Source: Mycobacterium sp. MBM
GTDB lineage: Bacteria; Actinomycetota; Actinomycetes; Mycobacteriales; Mycobacteriaceae
DNA: 64,000 nt
Assembly: GCA_021648845.1 (NCBI GenBank)
Contig: JAKJHY010000023.1
Location: 28,357 to 92,356, forward strand
Reading direction: 5' to 3'
Part shown: piece by piece, positions 1 through 8,591 of the stretch
How positions within the stretch are numbered: the stretch's first letter is position 1
Layout: each line of letters begins with the position of its first letter
Translations under genes and position numbers: made by a program
Notes under the pieces: generated by a model
Told to the model about the DNA's origin: nothing
The model's input: only the letters and a program-made list of their open reading frames with translations
Databases searched by the model: none

Positions 1-996
1 CAACCCCAGGCGGACCTTGAGCGTGCCGTGCTTGGCGTCGTCATCGGTGCCGCCCGGATCGCCGGTGACATACAGGCCGGGGATCCCCAACGAGCCGCCC
101 GCCCGGGTGGCGTTCATGATCGAGTTCAGCACCGCGGCCGGTTGCTCGCCGGCCCCCTGGCCGTGCCCGCTGGCCTCGAACCCGACGGCGTCGACGGCGC
201 AATCGACCTCGTTGGTGTTGAGGATCTCGGCAATCTGATCTTCCAGGGTGGCGTCGGCGCTGATGTCGACCGTCTCACACCCGAACGACCGGGCCTGCGC
301 GAGCCGGTCGGCGTTCAGGTCGCCGACGATGACGACGGCGGCGCCCAGCAGGTACGCCGAATAGGCCGCAGCCAGGCCCACCGGGCCGGCCCCGGCGACA
401 TACACCGTGGAGCCTGTGGTGACGCCCGCTGTCTTGGCGCCGTGGTAGCCGGTCGGAAAGATGTCCGACAGCATGGTGAGGTCGCGGATCTTGGCAAGGG
501 CCGCATCGCGATCGGGGAACTTCAGCAGGTTGAAGTCGGCGAAGGGCACCATGACGTAGTCGGCCTGGCCGCCCAGCCAGCCGCCCATGTCGACGTAGCC
601 GTAGGCCGAGCCGGCCCGGGCCGGATTCACGTTGAGGCAGATGCCGGTCTGTCCCTCGCGACAGTTGCGGCATCGGCCACAGGCGATGTTGAACGGCACC
701 GAGCAGATGTCGCCGACTTCGAGAAACTGTACGTCCGAGCCCTTTTCGACGATCTCGCCGGTGATCTCGTGGCCGAGGGTCTGCCCCACCGGCGCGGTGG
801 TGCGACCGCGGACCATGTGCTGGTCGGAACCACAGATGTTGGTCGATACACATTTGAGGATGACGCCGTGGTCGGCCTTGCGGGTCATGCCCATCGCGTC
901 GGCAACCTCGGCGGGAACCTCGAGCTTCGGATAAGGCAGCGTCTCGACGGCGACCTGGCCGGGTCCCTTGTAGACGACGATCCGGTTATCGGACAT
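1..996 (-). CDS. fdhA: Glutathione-independent formaldehyde dehydrogenase, 3' end cut by window edge
   Basis: Zinc- and NAD-dependent medium-chain dehydrogenase, likely oxidising formaldehyde to formate in the cytosol. The 332 visible residues begin MSDNRIVVYKGPG and carry the catalytic-zinc segment STNICGSDQH, GHEITGE, the structural-zinc cysteine cluster CGRCRNCREGQTGIC and the nucleotide-binding turn VAGAGPVGLAA. The order and wording match Pseudomonas FdhA-type enzymes, which are about 400 residues, so roughly 65 C-terminal residues lie outside the window. The ATG at 994-996 is chosen because it gives the usual FdhA N-terminus. It is tandem with leuS, which lies upstream on the same strand, but 216 bases and a hairpin separate them, so co-transcription is doubtful. 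Confidence 0.88.
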   Translation of the reverse strand, partial: MSDNRIVVYKGPGQVAVETLPYPKLEVPAEVADAMGMTRKADHGVILKCVSTNICGSDQHMVRGRTTAPVGQTLGHEITGEIVEKGSDVQFLEVGDICSVPFNIACGRCRNCREGQTGICLNVNPARAGSAYGYVDMGGWLGGQADYVMVPFADFNLLKFPDRDAALAKIRDLTMLSDIFPTGYHGAKTAGVTTGSTVYVAGAGPVGLAAAYSAYLLGAAVVIVGDLNADRLAQARSFGCETVDISADATLEDQIAEILNTNEVDCAVDAVGFEASGHGQGAGEQPAAVLNSIMNATRAGGSLGIPGLYVTGDPGGTDDDAKHGTLKVRLGL

Positions 997-1165
997 TGCG
1001 CGCTCCAGACTGGGCCGCTGTCACCGTGTATGTCGTTCTCGCAGACAGGATTTCCGCCGCCACGCCGCGGCCCTGCCATCCAGTATCCGCGCTCCGGTAT
1101 GCACAGAACCGAATACGTGCACATGCGGGCCAGAAACTAGCCCAACGGTCAGGTTTTGCCCGGTG

Positions 1166-1206
1166 TGTGCAGCCGCAGCCACCATCGTGACGGGTGCGGC
1201 TGCACA
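1166..1206 (-). terminator. GC-rich hairpin just downstream of leuS, no U-tract
   Basis: Perfect 12-base inverted repeat, arms 1166-1177 (TGTGCAGCCGCA) and 1195-1206, with a 17-base loop. It begins 7 bases after the leuS stop codon on the minus strand. There is no T-run, as in the U-less hairpin terminators proposed for mycobacteria, so it probably ends leuS transcription or stabilises its 3' end. Confidence 0.5.
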
Positions 1207-1212
1207 AACCGC

Positions 1213-4074
1213 TCAGACGACGAGGTTCACCAGACGCCCGGGCACCACGATGACCTTCTTCGGCGTGGCGCCGGCCAGGAACGCCAGCACCTTCTCGTCG
1301 GCACGCGCAGCCGCCTCCAGCGCCGCCCTGTCCGCATCGGCGGCAACGGTGATCTTGCCGCGCACCTTCCCGTTGACCTGCACCGGCAGCTCGACGGTGT
1401 CGTCGACCAGATAGCGTTCGTCGGCGGTGGGGAACGGTCCGTGCGCCAGCGAACCCGCATGGCCCAGGCGCCGCCACAGTTCCTCGGCCAGGTGCGGGGC
1501 CAGCGGCGCGACCATCAACACCAGCGGCTCGATCGCCGACCGGGCGCTGACGCCCTCCTTGGTGAGGTGGTTGGTGTACTCGATCAGCTTCGCGGCCGCG
1601 GTGTTGTTACGCAGTGCGGCATAGTCATCGGCGACCCCGGCGATGGTCTTGTGCAGTGCACGCAGGGTGTCCTGCGCCGGCTCTTCGTCATCGCTGACCC
1701 GCACGGCGCCGGTGGTCTCGTCGATCACCGCGCGCCACACCCGCTGCAGGAAGCGGTGCGCCCCCACCACATCCTTGGTGGCCCACGGCCGCGACGCCTC
1801 CAGCGGCCCCATCGACATCTCGTAGACGCGCAGCGTGTCCGCGCCGTACTCGTCGCAGATCTCGTCCGGGGACACCGAGTTCTTCAGGCTCTTGCCGATC
1901 TTGCCGAACTCCTGGTTGACCTCGATCTCACCCTCGGCGCCCGGGTAATAGAACCTGCCGTCCCTCTCGATGACCTCGGCGGCGGGCACATAGGAGCCCC
2001 GCGCATCGGTGTAGGCGAAGGCCTGGATGTAGCCCTGGTTCACCAGCCGACGATAGGGCTCACTGGAACTCACATGGCCCAGGTCGAAGAGCACCTTGTG
2101 CCAGAACCGCGAGTACAGCAGGTGCAGCACCGCATGCTCCACGCCGCCGACGTAGAGGTCGACGCCACCGGGATCCTGCGGTCCGTGGATATCCGGGCGG
2201 GGACCCATCCAGTAGGCCTCGTTCTCCTTGGCGCAGAACGTGTCATTGTTGTGCGGATCGGCGTAACGCAGCTCGTACCAAGAACTTCCGGCCCACTGCG
2301 GCATCACGTTCGTGTCGCGGGTGTAGGGCCGCAGCCCGTCACCCAGATCCAGCTCGACGTTCACCCACTCGGTGGCCTTGCCCAGCGGTGGGGACGGCTC
2401 GCTGTCGGCGTCGTCGGGGTCGAACATCACCGGGGCGTAGTCCGGGATGTCTGGAAGTTCCACCGGCAGAGAAGATTCGGGGAGCGGGTGGGCGCGCCCG
2501 TCGGCGTCGTACACGATGGGGAACGGCTCGCCCCAGTATCTTTGGCGGGCGAACAGCCAGTCCCGCAGCTTGTACTCCACCCGGGCCCGGCCGGTGCCCT
2601 CGGCCTCCAACCGCTCGATGATCACCGCCTTGGCGGCGGCCACGTCCAGACCGTCGAGATAATCGGAGTTCACCAGGGTTCCGTCACCGGTATAGGCGCC
2701 CTCGGTGACGTCTCCACCGCTGATGACCTCCACGATGGGCAGCCCGAAGGCGGTCGCGAACTCCCAGTCGCGCTGGTCACCGCCGGGCACCGCCATGATG
2801 GCGCCGGTCCCGTAGCCGGCCAACACATAGTCGGCAACGAAGACGGGCACACCGGTCCCGGTCACCGGATTGGTGGCGTAGGCACCGGTGAACACACCGG
2901 TCTTGGTCTTGTTCTCCTGGCGCTCCAGGTCCGACTTGGCCGCAATATCGGACCGGTAGGCCGCAATCGCCGCCGCCGGAGTGGCGCCACCGTAGGTCCA
3001 GCGGTCATCGGTGCCCGCCGGCCAGGCGTCCGCCGTCAGCGAGTCGACCAGTTCGTGTTCTGGGGCCAGCACCATGTAGGTGGCGCCGAACAACGTGTCG
3101 GGCCGGGTGGTGAACACCTCGATGGGCCCGGCCTCGGTGGCGAAGCGCACCTCGGCACCGGTGGACCGGCCGATCCAGTTGCGCTGCATGGCCTTGACCT
3201 TGTCCGGCCAGTCCAGCACGTCCAGATCGTCGAGCAGTCGGTCCGAGTAGGCGGTGATACGCATCATCCACTGCCGCAACCGCTTCCGGAACACCGGGAA
3301 GTTGCCGCGGTCGCTGCGGCCGTCGGAGGTGACCTCCTCGTTGGCCAGCACGGTGCCCAGTCCAGGACACCAGTTGACCACCGAGTCGGCGCGGTACACC
3401 AGGCGGTGTGAGTCCACCAGCTCGGTACGCTCGCCGGCCGACAGGTCCTGCCAGCTGCGGCCGTCGGGCAGCGGCCGCGTACCGGAGTCGAACTCGGCGA
3501 TCAACTCCTGGATCGGCCGGGCGCGGTTGAGCTGCGGATCGAACCAGGCGTTGTAGATCTGCAGGAAGATCCACTGCGTCCACTTGTAGAAGTCCACATC
3601 GGTGGTGGAAAAGCTGCGCCGCGAATCATGGCCCAGGCCCAGCCGACCCAGCTGCCGGCGGAAATTGACGATATTGGCCTCGGTGCGGGTCCGCGGATGC
3701 GTGCCGGTCTGCACCGCGTACTGCTCGGCGGGCAACCCGAACGCATCGAAGCCCAGCGCATGCAGCACATTGCGCCCCGTCATCCGGAAGTAGCGGGCGT
3801 ACACGTCGGTGGCGATGTAGCCCAACGGGTGCCCGACGTGCAGGCCCTCCCCGGACGGGTACGGGAACATGTCCTGCACGAACATCTTGTCGGCGGGCAC
3901 CGCGGAGCCGTCGGCGGGCGCCAGCGAGCCGACCGGGTTGGGCACGTGGAAGGTCCCCTGCACATGCCAGCGCTGCTGCCAGGTCTGCTCTATCTCACCG
4001 GCCAGCTGCGCGGTGTAGCGGTAGCTGGGGGCGTCGGCGTCGGCCGCAGCTGCGTCGGCGGAGGGTTCTGTCAC
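1213..4074 (-). CDS. leuS: Leucyl-tRNA synthetase
   Basis: Class I aminoacyl-tRNA synthetase charging tRNA-Leu in the cytosol. At 953 residues it is close to other mycobacterial LeuS proteins (about 970). The HIGH-type motif reads HVGH in YPSGEGLHVGHPLGY, the editing (CP1) domain follows in the first half, and the KMSKS loop appears as KIGKS before the anticodon-binding domain. The GTG at 4072-4074 (MTEPSADAAA) is chosen because it precedes the conserved PSYRYTAQLAGEIEQ; an upstream in-frame extension lacks family resemblance. A TATACC element lies 9 bases before this GTG, so the message may have a very short leader. It is divergent from the secreted mtc28 homologue, the same pairing as Rv0041/Rv0040c in M. 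tuberculosis. Confidence 0.96.
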   Translation of the reverse strand: MTEPSADAAAADADAPSYRYTAQLAGEIEQTWQQRWHVQGTFHVPNPVGSLAPADGSAVPADKMFVQDMFPYPSGEGLHVGHPLGYIATDVYARYFRMTGRNVLHALGFDAFGLPAEQYAVQTGTHPRTRTEANIVNFRRQLGRLGLGHDSRRSFSTTDVDFYKWTQWIFLQIYNAWFDPQLNRARPIQELIAEFDSGTRPLPDGRSWQDLSAGERTELVDSHRLVYRADSVVNWCPGLGTVLANEEVTSDGRSDRGNFPVFRKRLRQWMMRITAYSDRLLDDLDVLDWPDKVKAMQRNWIGRSTGAEVRFATEAGPIEVFTTRPDTLFGATYMVLAPEHELVDSLTADAWPAGTDDRWTYGGATPAAAIAAYRSDIAAKSDLERQENKTKTGVFTGAYATNPVTGTGVPVFVADYVLAGYGTGAIMAVPGGDQRDWEFATAFGLPIVEVISGGDVTEGAYTGDGTLVNSDYLDGLDVAAAKAVIIERLEAEGTGRARVEYKLRDWLFARQRYWGEPFPIVYDADGRAHPLPESSLPVELPDIPDYAPVMFDPDDADSEPSPPLGKATEWVNVELDLGDGLRPYTRDTNVMPQWAGSSWYELRYADPHNNDTFCAKENEAYWMGPRPDIHGPQDPGGVDLYVGGVEHAVLHLLYSRFWHKVLFDLGHVSSSEPYRRLVNQGYIQAFAYTDARGSYVPAAEVIERDGRFYYPGAEGEIEVNQEFGKIGKSLKNSVSPDEICDEYGADTLRVYEMSMGPLEASRPWATKDVVGAHRFLQRVWRAVIDETTGAVRVSDDEEPAQDTLRALHKTIAGVADDYAALRNNTAAAKLIEYTNHLTKEGVSARSAIEPLVLMVAPLAPHLAEELWRRLGHAGSLAHGPFPTADERYLVDDTVELPVQVNGKVRGKITVAADADRAALEAAARADEKVLAFLAGATPKKVIVVPGRLVNLVV

Positions 4075-4251
4075 GCCAAACAGGGTATAAGCGCCGCTCG
4101 TGAGCGCTTCGGCCACGGGTTGGTATCGGTTCCGTTGCAGCCCGCTCACCACACGGTTGCAGCTGTGTTCCGGCCCTGGTGACCTTGAGCCGCAGCTGGT
4201 TACAGTCGGCCCCTGACCCAGGCACATGCAACTCGGAAGGACCGGCGTCAG

Positions 4252-5256
4252 ATGAACGAGACCTCGTACCGTTGGCGGATTCTGCTCGCCGGAACCGCCG
4301 CCGGTGTTGCCGGTGTGGTGGGCCTGACCGCACCGGCCGCCACCGCCGAGCCGCTCGCCCCGCAGCCGTCGCCGGCCACCCCCGCCACCGTCACCCAGAC
4401 CGTGACCGTCACCCCGCAGGCCGCACCCGGCGTGGCCGGGCCCTCACAGCCGGTCGCTCCCGCCGCGGTCCCCGCCTCGGGGCCCGGGGCCGCCCTTCCG
4501 GCGGCCGTGCCACCGGGCGGCACCACGACCGTGGCCACCACCCCGGCGGCCGTACCCCGGCCGGTGTCGGTGCCGCTGTCACCGAACCCCGCAGGCACCA
4601 TCCGTGACTACCTGGCCAGCCGCAATGTCGCGATGGAAGCGCAGACCCCGAGCGGTTTCACCGCGCTCAACATCGTGCTGCCGCGCCCGACCGGGTGGAC
4701 CCAGGTTCCCGACCCGAACGTGCCGGATGCATTCGCGGTCATCGCCGACCGGGTCGGCGGCGACGGCCTGTACACCTCGAACGCCCAGGTGGTGGTGTAC
4801 AAACTCGTCGGCGATTTCGACGCCCGCGAAGCCATCCGACACGGTTTCGTCGACAGCCAGCAGCTCACCGCCTGGCGGTCCACCGGTGGCTCGATCGCCG
4901 AGGTGGCCGGGGTGCCCACGTCGATCATCGAAGGCACCTACCGCGAGAACAACATGACCCTCAACACCTCGCGGCGACACGTCATCGCGACCTCCGGGAC
5001 CGACCGCTACCTGGTGTCGCTGTCGGTCACCACCGCCGAATCCCAGTCGGTCGCCGCCGCCGATGCCGTCGACGCCATCGTCAAGGGGTTCCGGGTCGCC
5101 GCTCCCGTCGCCTCCCCGGCCCCGGCACCGGCCGCCCTCGTCCCGGCGGCGCCCGCGGCCGCACCCGGTGCCGCCGTACCGGTCAGCATGACGGGCACAT
5201 CCCCGGTCGCCCCGCTCACCCCGGCCCTCGCCCCGGTGATCAGCCTCCCCCGCTGA
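4252..5256 (+). CDS. mtc28: Secreted proline-rich antigen Mtc28-like (LpqN/LpqT fold)
   Basis: A 334-residue exported protein of unknown molecular function. A signal peptide with an Arg-containing start and hydrophobic core ends near TAPAATAEP. A long Pro/Ala/Thr-rich linker follows to about residue 115, and then an LpqN-type domain (roughly 120-285: DYLASRNVAMEAQTPSGF to VDAIVKGFRV). The C-terminus is again Pro/Ala-rich. There is no lipobox cysteine, so it is probably secreted rather than lipidated. Position beside leuS matches Rv0040c, the proline-rich 28 kDa antigen. A good ribosome-binding site (GGAAGGAC) precedes the ATG. Confidence 0.85.
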   Translation: MNETSYRWRILLAGTAAGVAGVVGLTAPAATAEPLAPQPSPATPATVTQTVTVTPQAAPGVAGPSQPVAPAAVPASGPGAALPAAVPPGGTTTVATTPAAVPRPVSVPLSPNPAGTIRDYLASRNVAMEAQTPSGFTALNIVLPRPTGWTQVPDPNVPDAFAVIADRVGGDGLYTSNAQVVVYKLVGDFDAREAIRHGFVDSQQLTAWRSTGGSIAEVAGVPTSIIEGTYRENNMTLNTSRRHVIATSGTDRYLVSLSVTTAESQSVAAADAVDAIVKGFRVAAPVASPAPAPAALVPAAPAAAPGAAVPVSMTGTSPVAPLTPALAPVISLPR

Positions 5257-5276
5257 GCCCGGCCGCACCTGCCTCG

Positions 5277-5282
5277 TATCCT
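5277..5282 (+). promoter_or_regulatory. -10 element TATCCT placed for a leaderless start
   Basis: TATCCT fits the mycobacterial TANNNT -10 pattern and ends 6 bases before the ATG at 5289, so transcription would start at or next to the start codon. No Shine-Dalgarno sequence is seen. Inferred from spacing only. Confidence 0.45.
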
Positions 5283-5288
5283 TGGCAG

Positions 5289-5678
5289 ATGCTCATCGCC
5301 GCGGTGCTCTGCCTGTGCGTGGCAGCGGCGACCATCGCTGTCGCCGCCTGGTCACTGAACCGGCCTTATGCGGCCGACCCGGTGCGTCAGGTGCTGCGCG
5401 CCGTCGCACCCACCCAGTTCGCCGCCGCGGCAATGCTGGCGGCCGGCGGTGTGGTCGCGCTGACGGCGCCGGCCCAGATGGGGTTACTGGTGCTGGTGGT
5501 CTGCATCGTCGGGGCGGTCGGCACCGTCGCCGCCGGGTGTTGGCAGAGCGCGAAGCTGGTCGCCGCCAAGGAGGCCGAGCAAGAGGCGCAGCGCGACGCG
5601 GGCGGCGGCTGCGCCGGGTCCTGTGCGTCGTGCACGCTGTCGTCCGCCGATGCGGCGGGCCGCTCTAGTTGCGGCTGA
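5289..5678 (+). CDS. Small membrane protein, Rv0039c-like
   Basis: 129 residues with about three hydrophobic helices: residues 2-20 (AAVLCLCVAAATIAVAAW), about 38-55, and about 60-80. A short cytoplasmic-looking tail follows with a cysteine-rich end (GGGCAGSCASCTLSSAD). Its place between the Mtc28 and YqgE/AlgH genes matches M. tuberculosis Rv0039c, annotated only as a conserved transmembrane protein. Function is unknown. It overlaps the convergent UPF0301 gene by 14 bases. The ATG at 5289 is selected because the hydrophobic N-terminus starts there and a -10 element sits just upstream. Confidence 0.72.
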   Translation: MLIAAVLCLCVAAATIAVAAWSLNRPYAADPVRQVLRAVAPTQFAAAAMLAAGGVVALTAPAQMGLLVLVVCIVGAVGTVAAGCWQSAKLVAAKEAEQEAQRDAGGGCAGSCASCTLSSADAAGRSSCG

Positions 5679-6270
5679 GGTCGATCGGGTGGGTGGCCAG
5701 CATCGACAGCGGTAACGGTTGCCGGCGCAGCACCCGCGCCCACAGATCGACCCGCGGCTCCACCAACACATCCGAGGGCAACGCCGACAGCACGATCCAG
5801 TCGTCGCGTTCGATCTCGCCCTCCAGCTGGCCGGTCGTCCAGCCGGAGTATCCGGCGAAGATGCGTACCCCTTCGAGCGCCGGGGCGATCTCGTCGGGAT
5901 CGGAATCCAGATCGACCATCACGACGCGGCCCTGCACATGCCGCACCCCGGGTAGGCCGGTGATGTCCACCCCGGTCCGCACCGTCGCCAGGCACAGCGC
6001 CGAATCACGTTTCACCGGGCCACCGATGAACATGCTCTTCGGTTTGATCGCCAGCTTGGCCCACTGCGGCAACACGTTGTACACGGCGGTCTCGCTGGGC
6101 CGGTTCAGCACGACCCCCAGGGTGCCGCCCTCGTTGTGCTCGACGATGTAGATGACGCTGCGCCGGAACGTCGGTTCGAGCAGATCGATATCGGCGAGCA
6201 ACAGGGTTCCGGCGCGCACACGCGGTGCCGTCGGCGTGACGTGATCCTCCGGTTCCTCGGGCTGTCCCAC
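5665..6270 (-). CDS. UPF0301 / YqgE-AlgH family protein
   Basis: A 201-residue cytosolic protein of the YqgE/AlgH family, whose biochemical role is not established. Family hallmarks are visible: the early GTLLLADIDLLEPTFRRSVI, then GGTLGVVLNRPS, MFIGGPV and, near the C-terminus, IFAGYSGWTTGQLEGEI. Length agrees with M. tuberculosis Rv0038 (202 residues), which lies at the equivalent position. It is convergent with the small membrane protein gene and divergent from the MFS transporter. Confidence 0.9.
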   Translation of the reverse strand: MGQPEEPEDHVTPTAPRVRAGTLLLADIDLLEPTFRRSVIYIVEHNEGGTLGVVLNRPSETAVYNVLPQWAKLAIKPKSMFIGGPVKRDSALCLATVRTGVDITGLPGVRHVQGRVVMVDLDSDPDEIAPALEGVRIFAGYSGWTTGQLEGEIERDDWIVLSALPSDVLVEPRVDLWARVLRRQPLPLSMLATHPIDLSRN

Positions 6271-6335
6271 TGGTCCATCATGTCACCAGCAGACCCTTGC
6301 AGCGGCGAACAACAAGCGGGCGGGCGAGATATTTG

Positions 6336-6341
6336 TACTGT
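6336..6341 (+). promoter_or_regulatory. -10 element TACTGT upstream of the MFS gene
   Basis: TACTGT matches TANNNT. With a start about 7 bases downstream it would give a leader of roughly 40 bases to the ATG at 6389; an in-frame GTG at 6350 lies 8 bases after the element and could be an alternative near-leaderless start. Confidence 0.4.
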
Positions 6342-6388
6342 TGATTCGGGTGCCGATCGAAGTCCCGGCCCGGACAGGATCTGATCTC

Positions 6389-7675
6389 ATGACTGACACC
6401 CGCAATCCGCCGGGAACCTGGCAGGCCGTGCGCGGTCTGCCGGAGTTCCGGCGGCTGCTGGAGTTGCGTGCGGTGAGCCAATTCGGTGACGGGTTGTTCC
6501 AGGCCGGGCTGGCCGGGGCGATCCTGTTCAACCCCGACCGCGCGGCCGACCCGTGGGCGATCGCCGGGGCCTTCGCCGTGCTGTTCCTGCCGTATTCGGC
6601 GTTGGGACCGTTCGCCGGGGCGTTGCTCGACCGCTGGGACCGTCGCCTCGTCCTGGTCGGCGCCAACATCGGGCGGCTGTTGCTGGTGCTCGCCGTCGGT
6701 GCGGCGCTGGCGGTCAGCTCCGGTGATCTGGTGCTGCTCTGCGGCGCGCTCATCGTCAACGGGTTCACCCGCTTCGTGTCGTCGGGCCTGTCTGCCGCGC
6801 TACCGCATGTGGTGCCCCGCGACAAGGTGATCACGATGAATTCGGTGGCCACCGCGACCGGTGCGTTGGCGACCTTCGTGGGCGCGAACTTCATGCTGCT
6901 GCCCCGCTGGCTGCTCGGCTCCGACGACACCGGCGCCTCGGCGGTGATCTTCCTGGCCGCCGTGCCGGTGGCGATCGCCCTGGTGCTGTCGGTGCGGTTC
7001 GGCCCACACGTCTTGGGCCCAGATGACAGCGTGCGCGCGGTGCACGGATCGGCGGCCTACGCGGTATCCACCGGCTGGGTGCACGGTATCCGCACGGTGG
7101 CCGCGGTGCCGACGGTCGCGGCCACGCTCAGCGGGCTGGCCGCGCACCGGATGGTGTTCGGGATCAACACCCTGCTGGTGCTGGTGATCGTCCGCCACCA
7201 CGGTGACCACGAGGTGGCCGGCCTCGGGCTGGGCACCGCGGTGCTGTTCGTCGCGGCGGCGGGCACCGGCTCGTTCCTGTCCACCGTGATCACGCCGTGG
7301 GCCGTCGGCCGCTGGGACCGCTACCGCACCGTGAACGGCGCGCTGGCGCTGGCCGCGGTGGTGCAGCTCTTCGCCGCCGCGCTGGCACTACCGGTCATGA
7401 TCGTCTGCGGTTTCGTGCTGGGGGCGGCCGGGCAGGTGGTCAAGCTGTGCGCCGACAGTGCCATGCAGATCGACGTGGACGACGCGCTGCGCGGGCACGT
7501 CTTCACCGTGCAGGACGCGCTGTTCTGGTTCACCTTTGTCGCGGCCATCGCCGCAGCGGCCGCGGTGATACCGATCGACGGGCGGTCGGTGCCGCTGGTG
7601 CTGGCCGGCTCGGTGCTCTACCTGCTGGGCCTGGCCGCGCACGCTGCCCTGGGGCGACGCGCGGGCGCGGATTAG
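6389..7675 (+). CDS. Major facilitator superfamily transporter, Rv0037c-like
   Basis: A 428-residue integral membrane protein with about 12 hydrophobic segments and the MFS loop 2-3 signature form GALLDRWDRRLVLVGAN. Substrate is unknown. The family includes macrolide-efflux-like and lysophospholipid-type permeases, but nothing here fixes a substrate. The ATG at 6389 (MTDTRNPPGTW) is preferred because AGGA lies about 10 bases upstream and it gives the N-terminus of the mycobacterial orthologues; starts at 6341 (TTG) and 6350 (GTG) are possible. The stop codon lies 9 bases before the next gene, whose -10 element overlaps it. Confidence 0.87.
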   Translation: MTDTRNPPGTWQAVRGLPEFRRLLELRAVSQFGDGLFQAGLAGAILFNPDRAADPWAIAGAFAVLFLPYSALGPFAGALLDRWDRRLVLVGANIGRLLLVLAVGAALAVSSGDLVLLCGALIVNGFTRFVSSGLSAALPHVVPRDKVITMNSVATATGALATFVGANFMLLPRWLLGSDDTGASAVIFLAAVPVAIALVLSVRFGPHVLGPDDSVRAVHGSAAYAVSTGWVHGIRTVAAVPTVAATLSGLAAHRMVFGINTLLVLVIVRHHGDHEVAGLGLGTAVLFVAAAGTGSFLSTVITPWAVGRWDRYRTVNGALALAAVVQLFAAALALPVMIVCGFVLGAAGQVVKLCADSAMQIDVDDALRGHVFTVQDALFWFTFVAAIAAAAAVIPIDGRSVPLVLAGSVLYLLGLAAHAALGRRAGAD

Positions 7676-7678
7676 AGT
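7673..7678 (+). promoter_or_regulatory. -10 element TAGAGT spanning the MFS stop codon
   Basis: TAGAGT (TANNNT) starts with the TAG stop of the MFS gene and ends 6 bases before the next ATG at 7685, the geometry of a leaderless transcript. Inferred from spacing; no Shine-Dalgarno is seen. Confidence 0.42.
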
Positions 7679-7684
7679 TCAGCC

Positions 7685-8461
7685 ATGGCTGGTGCCGAGC
7701 CGATGGTGGCCGATCTGCGTGCCGAAAGCGATGCCCTCGACGACCTGGTCGCCGACCTGCCCGACGAGGGCTGGCAAACCCCGACGCCGGCACCGGGCTG
7801 GACGGTCGCCCACCAGATCGCACACCTGTGGTGGACCGACCGGGTCTCGCTGCAATCGGTCACCGATGAGGAGGCGTTCAACGCGGTGCTCGGTGAGGCC
7901 GCCAAAGATCCGCTCGGGTTCGTCGACGCCGGCGCCGAGGAACTGGCGCGCACCGCGCCGGCGACGCTGCTGGCCTCCTGGCGCCGTGACCGGGCCGCAC
8001 TGCACGACGCCCTGCTCGGCGTCCCCGAGGGTCGCAAGCTGCCGTGGTTCGGTCCGCCGATGAGCGCCCCCTCGATGGCCACCGCCCGCCTGATGGAGAC
8101 CTGGGCACACGGCCTGGACGTCGCCGACGCGCTCGGGATCCGCCGGCCGGCCACTGCCCGGCTCCGGTCGGTGGCCCATATCGGGGTGCGCACAAGGGAT
8201 TTCGCGTTCACCGCGCACGGGCTCACCCCGCCGGCGGAGCCGTTTCACGTGGAACTGACCGGGCCCGACGGTGCGGTGTGGTCGTGGGGGCCGCAGGACG
8301 CGGCCCAGACGGTGACGGGGTCTGCCGAGGATTTCTGCATGCTGGTGACCCAGCGCCGCGCGCCGCGCGAGCTGGACGTGGTCGCGAAGGGTCCGGACGC
8401 GCAGAAGTGGCTGACCATCGCGCAGGCCTTCGCCGGGCCACCGGGACCCGGCCGCGGGTAG
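7685..8461 (+). CDS. TIGR03084-type DinB/maleylpyruvate-isomerase-fold metal-binding protein
   Basis: A 258-residue cytosolic protein of the actinobacterial group whose N-terminal half is a DinB/YfiT-like four-helix bundle, as in mycothiol-dependent enzymes. Histidines placed as metal ligands are seen in WTVAHQIAHLWWTD and ETWAHGLDVADAL. The C-terminal half resembles the sterol-carrier-like domain usual in the group. M. tuberculosis Rv0036c holds the same position. A mycothiol-linked or detoxification role is possible but is inference. The coding sequence contains a near-perfect parS at 8242-8255. Confidence 0.8.
   Translation: MAGAEPMVADLRAESDALDDLVADLPDEGWQTPTPAPGWTVAHQIAHLWWTDRVSLQSVTDEEAFNAVLGEAAKDPLGFVDAGAEELARTAPATLLASWRRDRAALHDALLGVPEGRKLPWFGPPMSAPSMATARLMETWAHGLDVADALGIRRPATARLRSVAHIGVRTRDFAFTAHGLTPPAEPFHVELTGPDGAVWSWGPQDAAQTVTGSAEDFCMLVTQRRAPRELDVVAKGPDAQKWLTIAQAFAGPPGPGRG
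8242..8255. promoter_or_regulatory. Near-perfect parS (one mismatch)
   Basis: GTTTCACGTGGAAC differs from the 14-base parS core GTTTCACGTGAAAC at one position. It lies inside the TIGR03084-family gene, about 17 kb left of the two perfect sites. It could be a weak ParB site or a chance codon string encoding Phe-His-Val-Glu. Confidence 0.4.
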
Positions 8462-8591
8462 CATCGTCGGCGGGCGCGCAGGACCGCCCGACGTCCGCTC
8501 GAAGAGGCTCAGCCTCCCTGCTGCAGTTGCCATTCGATGACCTCTTCTCGGCCCGGCATCGCGGACGACGGGCTCTCGAGAGGAGGCCGTC

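Noticed and set aside
28..1140. Long plus-strand open frame across the dehydrogenase gene
   Set aside because: It is a shadow of the minus-strand gene; the encoded sequence is Gly/Ala/Arg/Val-rich without any family, while the other strand reads as a clear formaldehyde dehydrogenase.
1156..3411. 751-codon plus-strand frame antisense to leuS
   Set aside because: High-GC mirror frame of leuS; no start signal or recognisable domain.
8462..8591. Possible riboswitch before the ankyrin gene
   Set aside because: There is a short GAGGC-GCCTC hairpin but no match to a riboswitch core I can recognise, and the gap is only 130 bases.
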